Translations under genes and position numbers: made by a program
Notes under the pieces: generated by a model
The model's input: the letters and a program-made list of their open reading frames with translations, nothing else
What the model was told of the DNA's origin: nothing
The model's database searches: none
Shown here: positions 9,009 to 18,191 of the stretch, one piece after another
How the letters are laid out: every line of letters begins with the position of its first letter
Numbering within the stretch: position 1 is the stretch's first letter
Source: Oscillochloris sp.
GTDB lineage: Bacteria; Chloroflexota; Chloroflexia; Chloroflexales; Chloroflexaceae
Assembly: GCA_012032775.1 (NCBI GenBank)
Contig: JAAUQO010000007.1
Location: 1-62,267, forward strand
Length of the DNA stretch: 62,267 nt
Reading direction: 5' to 3'

Positions 9009-9419
9009 TCACGCCTCTGCCTGTCTCGCGCCTTCCTCAAGTGCTCGCATTAGCGGTATGTCGGCGGCGGGCAAGTCGTAGCGCCGTAGATCCGCCGCCT
9101 GCACCCATGCCAGTTCGTCGTGGTCGTGGGGCTGTGGTTCGCCGGCAAGGATGCGGGCCTGGTAGCCGCGTAACTCGATCCGAAAGCTAGCGTATTCGCC
9201 ATAGCCGACCGCCAGCAAGGCGCCGATTGTCGCGGTTACGCCCAGCTCCTCGTGGAGTTCACGCGCCAGGCAGGCTTCGTCCTGTTCGCCCGGCTCCAAC
9301 TTGCCGCCGGGAAACTCCCAACGCCCGCCATCCGGCCCACCTGGGCGGCGGCGGGCCAACAACACCGCGCCGTCGTCGCGGCGGATCACGGCGGCAACCA
9401 CAACAATCGTGCGTTTCAT
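9009..9419 (-). CDS. MutT-like Nudix hydrolase
   Basis: A 136-residue cytoplasmic Nudix protein, probably a (d)NTP pyrophosphohydrolase that cleans 8-oxo-dGTP or similar nucleotides. The Nudix box is clear: GGKLEPGEQDEACLARELHE then ELGV, fitting Gx5Ex7REUxEExGU. The start at 9419 (MKRTIVVVAAV) has AAAGGAG seven bases upstream. An upstream in-frame start would add 15 residues without a ribosome site. The size and the C-terminal WVQAADLRRYDLPAADIPLM fit the MutT/CTP-pyrophosphohydrolase branch. The exact substrate cannot be told. Confidence 0.9.
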   Translation of the reverse strand: MKRTIVVVAAVIRRDDGAVLLARRRPGGPDGGRWEFPGGKLEPGEQDEACLARELHEELGVTATIGALLAVGYGEYASFRIELRGYQARILAGEPQPHDHDELAWVQAADLRRYDLPAADIPLMRALEEGARQAEA

Positions 9420-9569
9420 GCAGCTCCTTTCGGCGTTCCCAGCTTGAGTTCGCGGCGCAGCCACAGCGCCGATGGTACAGTATAGGCGTAAGCTGTGCCG
9501 TGCTTACCCACACGCTGGTTTAAGGAGCGCAGCACAGGTCGGATCATGAATGCGGAGTAAGGGTGGCCC

Positions 9570-9696
9570 TAAAACGTCGGTAGCGTCATCGGATTTGTGG
9601 GCGTTTCGGGCCGCCGGCCCGTAAGGATTCTGTGTTGTGATGCGGCGCAGCGAAGTTGCGCCGCATCACAACACAAATACGCTACCGACGTTCTAG
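9570..9696. mobile_element. MITE-like element family 1, copy 1
   Basis: This 127-bp non-coding element has inverted ends (AAACGTCGGTAGCG ... CGCTACCGACGTTCTAG). It shares its left half, including the GC palindrome GGGCCGCCGGCCC, with the copy at 17246-17339. The right half contains a long perfect hairpin, TGTTGTGATGCGGCGCA with its complement around a 7-base loop, that copy 2 lacks. It ends 44 bases before the HD-domain gene and could bring a structured leader. Confidence 0.75.
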
Positions 9697-9740
9697 TCGC
9701 AGCACCGGCGCCGACACCCCGCGAGCAACAAGGAGTGGTT

Positions 9741-10289
9741 ATGAACGAGTATGTAACAGTGCTACGCGCACTGGAGTTCGCAGCCGAGCGCCATAGCGAG
9801 CAGCGGCGCAAAGATGCGGCGGCTTCGCCGTATGTCAACCACCTGATCGCCGTGGCCCATATTCTCGCCGCTGCCGGTTCGGTGAACGATAGCGAGTTAT
9901 TGGCCGCCGCCGCCCTGCACGATGCCGTCGAGGATACCGGCCTGACGATGGCCGAATTGGCGGAACGCTTCGGGCCGGTGATCGCCGGCCTGGTAGCCGA
10001 AGTCACCGACGATAAATCCCTGCCTAAAGCCGAGCGCAAACGGCTTCAGGAAGAACACGCCCCGCATCTCTCGGCGCGCGCCAGGCAATTGAAGATCGCC
10101 GACAAGATCTCGAATCTGCGCGACGTAACCGAACATCCGCCGGCGGATTGGTCGTTCGAGCGCCGCCGCGAATACATGCACTGGTGCGCCCGCGTTGTCA
10201 ATGGCTGTCGTGGGGTGAATCCGGGCCTGGACGCCGCCTTTGATGACGTGTATCGGCGGGCCGAGGCGGTGTTTGGCGGCCGAGGATAA
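9741..10289 (+). CDS. Small (p)ppGpp hydrolase, MESH1/HDDC3-like
   Basis: The 182-residue HD-domain protein closely resembles metazoan MESH1 and the hydrolase half of RelA/SpoT proteins. It would remove the 3'-pyrophosphate from ppGpp. Visible motifs are RRKDAAASPYVNHLIAVA, the metal-binding HD in ALHDAVEDTG, VAEVTDDKSLPKAERK and the IADKISNLRD helix. There is no synthetase, TGS or ACT domain, so it is a stand-alone hydrolase. ATG at 9741 follows AAGGAGTGGTT. A longer frame starting inside the upstream mini-element is unlikely to be used. Confidence 0.9.
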   Translation: MNEYVTVLRALEFAAERHSEQRRKDAAASPYVNHLIAVAHILAAAGSVNDSELLAAAALHDAVEDTGLTMAELAERFGPVIAGLVAEVTDDKSLPKAERKRLQEEHAPHLSARARQLKIADKISNLRDVTEHPPADWSFERRREYMHWCARVVNGCRGVNPGLDAAFDDVYRRAEAVFGGRG

Positions 10290-10451
10290 ATGGATTCGCT
10301 TACTGAGCGTGGTAACACTTCCTTGCTATGATGCCTCAAGTCGGTATAGGCTTCTTAATACGGCGATACGATAACAATACTGATTTCAGTATCTGTTTCG
10401 CTTCTTATTTCTGCTTGCTTCTTGGTGGAGATTGAGCCTGGAAGGTGCATC

Positions 10452-11939
10452 TTGGATTCGCCCAGTTTGATCCTGATCGTCGATGACAATTCGCGGAGCC
10501 TGATGTTGTTCCAGAGCCTGCTGGAGCCGGAAGGCTACCGGCTGGCCCTGGCCGAAACCGGCGCCGAAGCGCTGCGGCAGACGCGCCTGTTGGCGCCGGA
10601 TCTGATCCTGCTCGATGTGATGATGCCCGAGATGGACGGCTACGAGGTGTGCCGGCAGATGCGCGCCGACCCGGCGCTGGCCCTGATCCCGATTGTGATG
10701 GTCACGGCTTTAAACGATCAGCAATCGCTCTTACGCGGGATCGAGGCCGGTGCCGACGATTTCCTCACCAAGCCCTTCAATCGAACCGAACTGTTGGCCC
10801 GCATTCGCACCATCACCCGCCTGAATCGCTTCCGCGTTGTGCTTGACGAACAACGCCGGGTTTCCAGTGAACGGGCGCAATTTTTGTGGGCGATCGAGCG
10901 CTCGGCTGACGGCTATCTTCTGCTCGACCGTCACGATCGGATTCAGGGCGGGAATCGCCAGGCCCGGCGCTTTCTTGGCCTGCCGGGTGATGCTGATACA
11001 TGGCCCGATCAGCCGTTTCTCGCCCTTGTGGCGACGCGCTATCGAACCGAGCCCGAGGCGGCATGGACGAGTTGGCCGCGCCTCAGTGATATTATGCGCT
11101 ATCTGGTGCGGCCGGAAGGCTCTGAGGCGGCGTGCTGGTTGGAGGTCGAGTTGCTCGATCCCCCAACCGCCGGCGATGGCCAGCGCCTGGTTCATATCCG
11201 CGATGTGACCGCACAGATCCAGGTGCAACACGATATGTGGGCCTTTCATAGCTTTATCTCGCACAAATTGCGTACGCCGCTGACAAGTCTGTTGGGCGGG
11301 ATGAGTTTACTGTTGCGGCGCGCGCAGCATGAATTCTCTCCCGAAACCGCCACCCTGGCCGAACTGTCGTACAATGGCGCGCAGCACCTGAAACAAGTCG
11401 TCGATACCATCTTTCGCTATATTGAATCGCCGACCTTGCTCAAGCACGCCTTGGGGCTGCCGATCGCCGACCTGCCGGCCTTGATCCGTCGGATCGCCGG
11501 TGCCCTTGGGCTGGCGGCGGTTGAGTTGACGCTTGATCCGGCCCTGCATGATCAACGGCTTGTGCTCGGCGCCGAAACAATCGAACTGTTGTTAACCGAG
11601 ATCTTGCACAATGCCTACAAGTTCCATCCCCGCCAGGCGCCTGTTGTGCAGATCGGTGTTCAATCGGCCGCAACGCGGGCCGTGATTCAGCTGATTGATG
11701 ACGGCATGTTCCTGCCGGCCGAAGAAATTCCCCAGATCATGACACCGTATCATCAAATCGATCGGGAGTTCACCGGTCAGGTGCCGGGAATGGGCCTGGG
11801 CATGGCGATTGTGGCTCAGGTATGCTGGATGAGCGGCGGTACGTGCCGGGTTGCAAATCGCACTGATGGCCCGGGCTTAGTGGTCGAGCTCGAAATTCCG
11901 TTCGCCATAGCAGCGGCGAATGACGGCGGCGTGGTTTAA
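10452..11939 (+). CDS. Receiver-PAS-histidine kinase
   Basis: This two-component protein has an N-terminal receiver domain (LILIVDDN, phospho-acceptor in LILLDVMMPEMDG, Lys in LTKPFNRTE), a central PAS-like region (about 140-265), a HisKA motif SHKLRTPLTSLLGG and a HATPase ending in GMGLGMAIVAQ. The N box EILHNAYKFHP is recognisable. TTG at 10452 has GGAAGGTG upstream and starts just before the receiver, so I prefer it to TTG 10422 or GTG 10425. It is the first gene of a three-gene signalling operon, 11 bases before the HD-GYP gene, with which it shares nearly identical receiver sequence. Confidence 0.9.
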   Translation: MDSPSLILIVDDNSRSLMLFQSLLEPEGYRLALAETGAEALRQTRLLAPDLILLDVMMPEMDGYEVCRQMRADPALALIPIVMVTALNDQQSLLRGIEAGADDFLTKPFNRTELLARIRTITRLNRFRVVLDEQRRVSSERAQFLWAIERSADGYLLLDRHDRIQGGNRQARRFLGLPGDADTWPDQPFLALVATRYRTEPEAAWTSWPRLSDIMRYLVRPEGSEAACWLEVELLDPPTAGDGQRLVHIRDVTAQIQVQHDMWAFHSFISHKLRTPLTSLLGGMSLLLRRAQHEFSPETATLAELSYNGAQHLKQVVDTIFRYIESPTLLKHALGLPIADLPALIRRIAGALGLAAVELTLDPALHDQRLVLGAETIELLLTEILHNAYKFHPRQAPVVQIGVQSAATRAVIQLIDDGMFLPAEEIPQIMTPYHQIDREFTGQVPGMGLGMAIVAQVCWMSGGTCRVANRTDGPGLVVELEIPFAIAAANDGGVV

Positions 11940-11950
11940 GGGTAATCACC

Positions 11951-12952
11951 GTGAATATAACGGCAACATTATTGCTTGTTGACGATCAACCCCAGGGGCT
12001 CGAGGTTCTGGCGCGGGTTCTTGAGTTTGACGGCTACCGCTTACTGCTGGCAAGTCGGGGCGCCGAGGCGATCGATCTTGCGCGGCGCCACATCCCCGAT
12101 CTGGTGTTGCTCGATGTGATGATGCCGGAGATGGACGGCTACGAGGTGTGCCGGCACCTGCGCGCCGATCCGTCGCTGGCGCTGGTGCCGATCGTGATGC
12201 TTACGGCGCTGAACGATCAGGATTCGCGCCTGCGTGGGATCGAGGCCGGCGCCGACGATTTCCTCACCAAGCCGTTTAATCGCGCCGAGTTGCGCGCCAG
12301 GGTGCGGACAATCACCCGTTTGAACCGCTTTCGCGTGATGCACGAAGAGCGCAAGAGCGCCGCCGATGCCCTGGCCCGCGCCTACGACGCGACCCTGGAA
12401 GGGTGGTCGCGGGCGTTGGATCTGCGCGACCATGAGACGGAAGGCCATTCGCGCCGGGTGACCGAGATGACGGTGCGCCTGGCCCAGGCGATGGGTATCA
12501 GCGGTGCAGCGGAGCTTGAGCATATCCGCCGCGGCGCGCTGCTGCACGATATCGGCAAAATGGGCATCCCCGACGCGATTCTGTTGAAGCCGGGGCCGCT
12601 CGACGAAGATGAGTGGACGGTGATGCGCCGCCATCCGGTAATGGCCCACGAACTGCTTTCGCCGATCTCGTACCTGGACGAGGCGTTGGCGATCCCCTGG
12701 TGCCACCATGAACGCTGGGACGGCAGCGGCTATCCCCGTGGTCTGAAAGGCGAGCAGATCCCGCTTGCCGCGCGTATTTTCGCCGTTGTCGATGTGTGGG
12801 ACGCCCTTAGCCACGATCGCCCTTACCGCAAAGCGATGCCTCCTGAGCAGGTGCGGCAGCATCTTGCTGCCTTGAGCGGTTCACATTTCGATCCGCAGGT
12901 GCTTCGGGTTTTCCTCGCTTTGCTCGATTCTGCCGATGAATACGTATGCTGA
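11951..12952 (+). CDS. Receiver-HD-GYP cyclic-di-GMP phosphodiesterase, RpfG-like
   Basis: The 333-residue response regulator joins a receiver (LLLVDDQ, LVLLDVMMPEMDG, FLTKPFNRAE) to an HD-GYP domain. The HD-GYP signatures are complete: LLHDIGKMGIPDAILLKPG, HP in MRRHPVMAHELL, and HHERWDGSGYPRGLKGEQIP. Such proteins hydrolyse cyclic di-GMP when phosphorylated. The receiver is very similar to that of the preceding gene, so the two probably arose by duplication. The downstream kinase starts 17 bases inside this gene, implying coupled translation. The likely partner kinases are the two flanking genes. Confidence 0.92.
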   Translation: MNITATLLLVDDQPQGLEVLARVLEFDGYRLLLASRGAEAIDLARRHIPDLVLLDVMMPEMDGYEVCRHLRADPSLALVPIVMLTALNDQDSRLRGIEAGADDFLTKPFNRAELRARVRTITRLNRFRVMHEERKSAADALARAYDATLEGWSRALDLRDHETEGHSRRVTEMTVRLAQAMGISGAAELEHIRRGALLHDIGKMGIPDAILLKPGPLDEDEWTVMRRHPVMAHELLSPISYLDEALAIPWCHHERWDGSGYPRGLKGEQIPLAARIFAVVDVWDALSHDRPYRKAMPPEQVRQHLAALSGSHFDPQVLRVFLALLDSADEYVC

Positions 12953-15121
12953 TGGTTCGGATCATCACCAGTCGCGCGCCGCCGGGCATAGCATCCCGAC
13001 CCTTGAGCAGCAGATGGCGGTGTTGTTGGAGCTGACGCGCGCGATCACCGAGGCGCAAACCCTCTCGGTGATGCTCACTGGTGTGCTCAGTCCGATCGCA
13101 CAGGCCGCCGGCTGGTGTTACGGCGAGGTCTGGTTGCCCGAGCCGAACGCGGAAGAATTGCGCAGCGCCGCCCGCTGGCATGAACCCGATCCGGCCCTGG
13201 AACGCTTCGCCGCAACCAGTGCCGAGTTGAAGTTTACGCCCGGAGGCGGACTGTTGGGGCGGGTCTGGCAGAATCGGCAGGCCGAGTGGATCGCCGATCT
13301 GCACATGGTCGATCCGGCGAAACTGATGCGTCCGGAGCGCGCCGGCCCGGCGGGGTTGCATTCCGGTCTGGCTATTCCACTGTTGATCGATAATGTCGTG
13401 ATCGCGATTCTGGTCTTTTTCGCCCGTGAAGTCCGCCCCGAAAACCCCCAATTGCGGCGCCTGATGACTCTGGTTGCAGCCCAGTTAAGCACGGCGATCT
13501 CGCGTTTGCAGGCTCAGGAAGCTTTGCGTGCCCAGGAATCGTTGCTGCGTTCGGTTACGCAGTCGGCGGCTGACGCCATTCTGGTACTCGATGTTGATGG
13601 GCGAATTATCGCCTGGAATCCGGCCGCCGAGCGCATGTTCGGCTATGCTGCCGCTGAGGCGATCGGCCGATCCTTCACGCTGATTATCCCACCCGCGTAC
13701 CACGCCCGTTACATACCGTTGTTTCCATGGCGCGCCCGGCAACCATCGCTCAATGAGCGCGGTCGCATGATTGAGTTGATCTTTCTGCGAAACGACGGAT
13801 CGGAGTTCCCGGCAGAGGTTGCGCTTTCGGATTGGCGCGCAGAGCATGGCCCATGTTTGACGGCGATTATCCGCGATGCGACCGAACGCAAGCGCAGCGA
13901 GTTGTTGTTGCGGCAGGCCAACGAGGAATTGGAACAACGGGTGATCGAGCGCACGGCGGCATTACAGGCCGCCAACGGCGAGTTGGAGCGGGCGGCGCGC
14001 ATGAAAGACGAGTTCCTCGCCAATATGTCGCACGAGTTGCGGACACCGCTGAATGCGATCCTGACCCTCTCGGAGTTGTTGGGCGATGGAGTTTACGGTG
14101 CCCTGAACGCCGAGCAGCGTGATGCCACCGTGGGCGTGATCGAGAGCGGCCAGCACTTACTTGCCCTGATCAACGATATCCTCGATCTGACCAAAATAGA
14201 ATCCGGCACCGAGGTGTTGGAGCTTGAGGCGGTGGATATTGCCGAAGTTTGTGGCGCCGGCTTGCGCATGACTCAGCACATCGCGCAGCAGAAACATATT
14301 CGTGTCAGCGAATGGATCGATCCCGAGATCGGGCTGGTGCTGGCCGATCCGCGTCGCCTTAAGCAGATCTGCGTCAATCTGCTCGTGAACGCGATCAAGT
14401 TCACCCCGCGCGGGCGGTGCATATCGAGATGCAGGGCGATCGCGAGCAGCACCAGATCGCGGTTGCGGTTACCGATACCGGCATCGGGATCGCCGTTGAA
14501 GATATTCCGCGCCTGTTTAAGCCGTTTGTACAACTCGACAGCAGCCTGAGCCGGCGTCACGAGGGTGTCGGCCTGGGGTTGGCTCTGGCAGCACGCCTGG
14601 CCGAGTTGCACGGCGGGCAACTGAGTGTCACCAGTCAACTGAATCACGGTAGCCGGTTTGTGGTTACGCTGCCCTGGCGCGCGGCGCATCTCCAACCGCT
14701 TGCCGCGCAAGCTGCCCTTGCTGTGCCGATATCACTGCACATGCCGGCCAATCCGCTGGTGCTGGTTGCGGAAGATAATCCATTGTTGATGCGGATCTTG
14801 AGCGATTTTCTGAAGAATCAGGGTTTTCTGGTTTGCGAGGCCCAGGATGGCCTGGAGGCAGTTGCGCAGGCGCAGGCGCTGCGGCCGCATGTGATCCTGA
14901 TGGATGTGCAAATGCCGGTGATGAATGGCCTGGAAGCGATCCGGCACATCCGCGCCGACACGACGATCGCTGCGACACCGATTATCGCATTGACCGCACT
15001 GGCCATGACCGGCGATCGCGAGCGCTGCCTTGAAGCCGGCGCCGATGATTATCTCAGCAAGCCGGTGAATTTGCGCCAACTGTACGAACGCATCAAGGGG
15101 TTTTGGGCGGAAGCGCGGTAA
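12936..15121 (+). pseudogene. GAF-PAS-histidine kinase-receiver hybrid, one-base frameshift
   Basis: Read across one missing base, this is a 728-residue hybrid sensor kinase. It has a GAF domain (about 20-185), PAS (ILVLDVDGRIIAWNPAAERMFGY), a coiled linker, HisKA with MSHELRTPLNAIL, HATPase, and a C-terminal receiver ([29 protein letters not shown]). The frame breaks inside the HATPase near 14415, where GGGCGGTGCAT should read GGGCGGGTGCAT to continue VHIEMQGD. Adding one G makes the length divisible by three. The HATPase G boxes ([15 protein letters not shown]) lie in the second frame. As written, the kinase would lack ATP binding. It ends a signalling operon, before a terminator at 15156. 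Confidence 0.85.
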
Positions 15122-15155
15122 GATTTTGCGTCGCTCCACCGCTGTTCCAGTATAT

Positions 15156-15185
15156 AGCGGAAGTGGAATACCGCTTCCGCTTTTG
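15156..15185 (+). terminator. Terminator of the signalling operon
   Basis: An 11-bp stem AGCGGAAGTGG / CCGCTTCCGCT (one wobble) with loop AATA is followed by TTTGTGG. It sits 35 bases after the hybrid kinase stop. A TATACT hexamer at 15189-15194 directly after it could serve as the -10 of the TetR gene. Confidence 0.7.
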
Positions 15186-15245
15186 TGGTATACTGCTTTC
15201 CGAGGGTGGTTGGAAATCGGTTAATCACTAATCCCCGAGGGATCG

Positions 15246-15853
15246 ATGAGCGATCACGTCCATTCGGAGCGGCGCGAGCGGAAAGATGTGCAGCGCAACC
15301 TGGAGCGCGTGTTGCAGGCGGCGCGCGAGTTATTCGCCGAGCGCGGTTCTGATGTGAAGATGGAAGAGGTTGCCCGTCGGGCTGGGGTTGGCGTCGGCAC
15401 GATCTACCGCAGGTTTGCCGGCAAGAGCAGTTGTTCGCTGCGGTGAGCCATGCCGCCTGCCGGGATGCGCAGTTTTACGCCGCCGAAGCCGCCGCCGCCG
15501 AGGCCGATCCATTGGCCCAGTTACGGGCGATCGTGCATGTGCAGTATCGGCGCGGGGCTGAGTCGGCGGCCTTATTGGCCCGCCGCAACCCCGAAGAATC
15601 CGCCGTTGAACCCGATCTGTATGTGTCGTTACACGCGATGCTCGGCGCGGCGATCAGCACCGGCCAGGCGAATGGCCAAATTCGCCCCGCTGATCCGGCA
15701 GTTCTGGCGGCGATCTGCCTGGCGCTGCTCGATCCACATACGATCCGCAATCTGGCCCAACTCAGCGGCGGATGCGCCGATCAGGCCGCCGAACATGTGC
15801 TCGCCGTGCTGCTCGATGGCTTGATGGTGTCGCCGGCGCACTGCAATGATTGA
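15246..15853 (+). pseudogene. TetR-family regulator with a one-base frameshift
   Basis: The N-terminal frame gives a TetR DNA-binding domain (LQAARELFAERGSDVKMEEVARRAGVGVGTIYRRF). The ligand-binding part continues in another frame from FAAVSHAACRDA to the stop at 15853. Between them GGCAAGAGCAG should probably be GGCAAAGAGCAG, giving the common GKEQLFAAVS. With one base added the product is 202 residues. The gene lies upstream of a nitroreductase transcribed in the same direction, which it may regulate. Either the read has an error or the repressor is dead. Confidence 0.8.
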
Positions 15854-15952
15854 GTAGCAACGCCGATTCTTTCGCTGCGGTTTTGCGCCGAAGCCGCCAG
15901 ATCGAAGCATAAATCAGGGTATTCCGCCCTGCCGGAGGCTGAAAAAGGATCT

Positions 15953-16780
15953 ATGACCACTGTATTTCCATCATTGGCTGAGCTCTTGCAGGCGCGCTAC
16001 GGCGAAGCTCAAGCGCATCCGGAAACGGCCTTGAATGAGGCGTTGACGACGATCCTGGCCCATCGGAGTGTGCGCAAGTATCGTGATCAGGGTTTGCCTG
16101 AAGGCACGCTGGAGTTGCTGGTGGCGGCAGCCCAATCGGCCGCCACGTCGTCGAATCTGCAAACCTGGAGTGTCGTCGCGGTTGAGGATCCGGCTCATAA
16201 GGCGCAGCTTGCCGGGTTAGCCGGCGATCAGGAGCATATCCGGCGCGCGCCATTATTGCTGGTCTGGCTGGCCGATCTTTCACGGCTGGCCGATGTGGCG
16301 CAGGCCCGGGATATGCCATATGCCGGGCTTGATTATTTCGAAATGTTCCTGGTCGCGGCGATCGATGCGGCTCTGGCGGCGCAGAATGCAGCCCTTGCCG
16401 CCGAAGCGCTTGGTCTGGGGGTCTGCTATATCGGCGCAATGCGCAACCAGCCCCTCGATGTTGCGGCTGCGCTCGGCTTGCCGCCGCGCAGCTTTGCCGT
16501 GTTCGGCATGACGGTCGGCTACCCTGATCCGGCGCAGCCGGCTGCGGTGAAACCGCGCTTGCCCCAGGCGGCGGTGTTGCACCGTGAGCGCTACCAACCC
16601 GATCAGGCTCCGGCAGTGGCGGACTATCGCCGGCGCATGGAGCAATTTTATGCCGATCAACAGATGAAAGCCGCCGATTGGGCGCTCCACTCGGCGCGCC
16701 GGATCGCCGGCCCGCAAACACTCTCCGGGCGTGACAAACTGGTTGCCGCGCTACAGGCGCTCGGCTTCCCGTTGCACTAA
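15953..16780 (+). CDS. NfsA/FRP-type NADPH-dependent nitroreductase
   Basis: The 275-residue flavoprotein fits the NfsA/Frp branch of the nitroreductase family, FMN enzymes that reduce nitro compounds, quinones or flavins with NADPH. Recognisable segments are the FMN-phosphate site HRSVRKYRDQGLPEGTL, the SAATSSNLQTWSVVAVED strand, ALAAQNAALAAEALGLGVCYIG and FAVFGMTVGYP. Length matches the family. It lies 99 bases after a TetR-type regulator, a common arrangement for inducible detoxifying reductases. The true substrate is not evident. Confidence 0.88.
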   Translation: MTTVFPSLAELLQARYGEAQAHPETALNEALTTILAHRSVRKYRDQGLPEGTLELLVAAAQSAATSSNLQTWSVVAVEDPAHKAQLAGLAGDQEHIRRAPLLLVWLADLSRLADVAQARDMPYAGLDYFEMFLVAAIDAALAAQNAALAAEALGLGVCYIGAMRNQPLDVAAALGLPPRSFAVFGMTVGYPDPAQPAAVKPRLPQAAVLHRERYQPDQAPAVADYRRRMEQFYADQQMKAADWALHSARRIAGPQTLSGRDKLVAALQALGFPLH

Positions 16781-16840
16781 TAAACTCCGGCAGTAAACCC
16801 GTACCGTCGTTCAAAGCCCGAGGCGAAAACGGAGGTTATG

Positions 16841-17248
16841 ATGCACGATCCTGATTGGCAGGCCGAGATTGTCGAACTGCACAATTTCTTTATGGCCTGG
16901 TTAGCCGGCGATCTGGTGAAAAACATGGATTCGTTTGCGCGCTGCGCCGGAACCATGGCGGAAGGGTTCGCGATTATTACGCCGGCCGGAGGCTTGATCG
17001 AACGTGAGGCGTTGTTGGCGGCGTTGTACAGCGCCCACGGCAGCCGGCCCGGTTTGCGGATCTGGATTGAACAGCCGGTGTTGCGTCGCCGCGAGGGCAA
17101 ACTAACCCTGGTGACGTATGAGGAGTGGCAGGAGGAGCAGGGCCGCACCACTGCCCGTCGGAGTACGGTGCTGTTCCGCGACGATCCACAGGCGTCGCAG
17201 GGATTGAGTTGGGTCCATGTCCACGAAACATGGATGGCGTCCAACTAG
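16841..17248 (+). CDS. SnoaL/DUF4440-like protein
   Basis: A 135-residue soluble protein with the pattern of the NTF2/SnoaL superfamily: an N-terminal helix (VELHNFFMAWLAGDLVKNMDSFARC), a middle with FAIITPAGGLIEREALLAAL and C-terminal strands ending in SWVHVHETWMAS. No catalytic role can be assigned. GGAGG lies five bases before ATG 16841, so I prefer it to ATG 16838. Its TAG stop is the first three bases of the second copy of mini-element family 1, so an insertion may have reshaped the 3' end. Confidence 0.7.
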   Translation: MHDPDWQAEIVELHNFFMAWLAGDLVKNMDSFARCAGTMAEGFAIITPAGGLIEREALLAALYSAHGSRPGLRIWIEQPVLRRREGKLTLVTYEEWQEEQGRTTARRSTVLFRDDPQASQGLSWVHVHETWMASN

Positions 17249-17339
17249 AACGTCGGTAGCGTAATCGGATTTGTGGGCGTTTCGGGCCGCCGGCCCGTAA
17301 GGATTCTGTCACAACACAAATACTTTACCGACGTTCTAG
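17246..17339. mobile_element. MITE-like element family 1, copy 2
   Basis: A 94-bp element with inverted ends TAGAACGTCGGTAGCGTA and TACTTTACCGACGTTCTA. It matches the copy at 9570-9696 almost base for base on both sides but lacks the 33-base internal hairpin. Both ends read CTAG, which may be a target duplication. It supplies the stop codon of the preceding gene. Confidence 0.75.
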
Positions 17340-17405
17340 CACAGCGCGGCGCATCTACGACGGCTAAGGGCGCACACTCGTGCGCCCGTATGTGGATCCG
17401 GCTTC

Positions 17406-18017
17406 CTACTCGAAAACATCCATCAGATACCAGACGCCATCGACGCGCTGCAAGTCGATAAAGCGGCTTTCATCGCCGGCCTCGCCGAAAAACTCGCTGA
17501 TCGGCACTTCCTGGGTCAGCATCGCCGCCATCTCGCCGAGTTGTTCAACATCGGCGCCGACCGGCTTCATCGAGATTGCGCCTTCCAGCAGTTCGACTTT
17601 GGCCGTGTCGCCGTTCTCTTCCGCCAGGCGGGTCTCGGTGATCGCGAAGTCGATCTCCATGCGAACATCCAGGCCGGTCTGCCCGGTCAGTTCCGCAATG
17701 TCGAAGCCGCCGAATTCGGCCAGGGTGGTCTCGATTTCGCTGCGGGCAGCGGTCTGCTGATCGGGCGCACTGTAGGCCGTCAGGCGGTCGATCCACTCGG
17801 CGCGGCGGGTTTCCTCGCCGATCTCGGGGTCGTTCAGCGCCTCGCTAAAGGTTGTGAAAAAGCCTTTGACGCGATCCTCGGGGCTTTCAACCGGGGCGGC
17901 CGGCTCGGCAACTGCGCCGGGCGCGTTCGGCCCCTGCGTACCACAGGCGCCAAGTGCAAACACCAACAAGATCGACAAGAGCAACGGGCGAAGGGTTCGA
18001 ACGGTAGCGTTTCGCAT
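17406..18017 (-). CDS. Lipoprotein of unknown function
   Basis: A 203-residue exported lipoprotein. The signal peptide MRNATVRTLRPLLLSILLVFALGAC ends in a lipobox (LGAC), followed by a Pro/Ala linker and a globular part rich in acidic residues. The C-terminal half (RFIDLQRVDGVWYLMDVFE) looks like the last strands of a DUF4878/NTF2-like lipoprotein fold, where VDGxWYL is frequent. Function is unknown. It is a single gene on the minus strand, and its 3' end faces the mini-element at 17246-17339. Confidence 0.82.
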   Translation of the reverse strand: MRNATVRTLRPLLLSILLVFALGACGTQGPNAPGAVAEPAAPVESPEDRVKGFFTTFSEALNDPEIGEETRRAEWIDRLTAYSAPDQQTAARSEIETTLAEFGGFDIAELTGQTGLDVRMEIDFAITETRLAEENGDTAKVELLEGAISMKPVGADVEQLGEMAAMLTQEVPISEFFGEAGDESRFIDLQRVDGVWYLMDVFE

Positions 18018-18191
18018 GGGATCAGATTCCTTTCGGTTGGGTTGGAGGCGAAGATGCTTCCAACATGCGCGGCGCCCAGGTACGGCTTCGGTAGCGTTAT
18101 ACGTGTCGCGGCTACAAACGTTTCACGCCCTCGGCCGGTTCTCGGCGCCACGCCTATTGTAGCGCTACAGCGCCGCAATATACCGGCGGGG

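Noticed and set aside
9597..9740. N-terminal extension of the ppGpp hydrolase gene
   Set aside because: It begins inside the mini-element, while ATG 9741 has a clear ribosome site and matches the family start.
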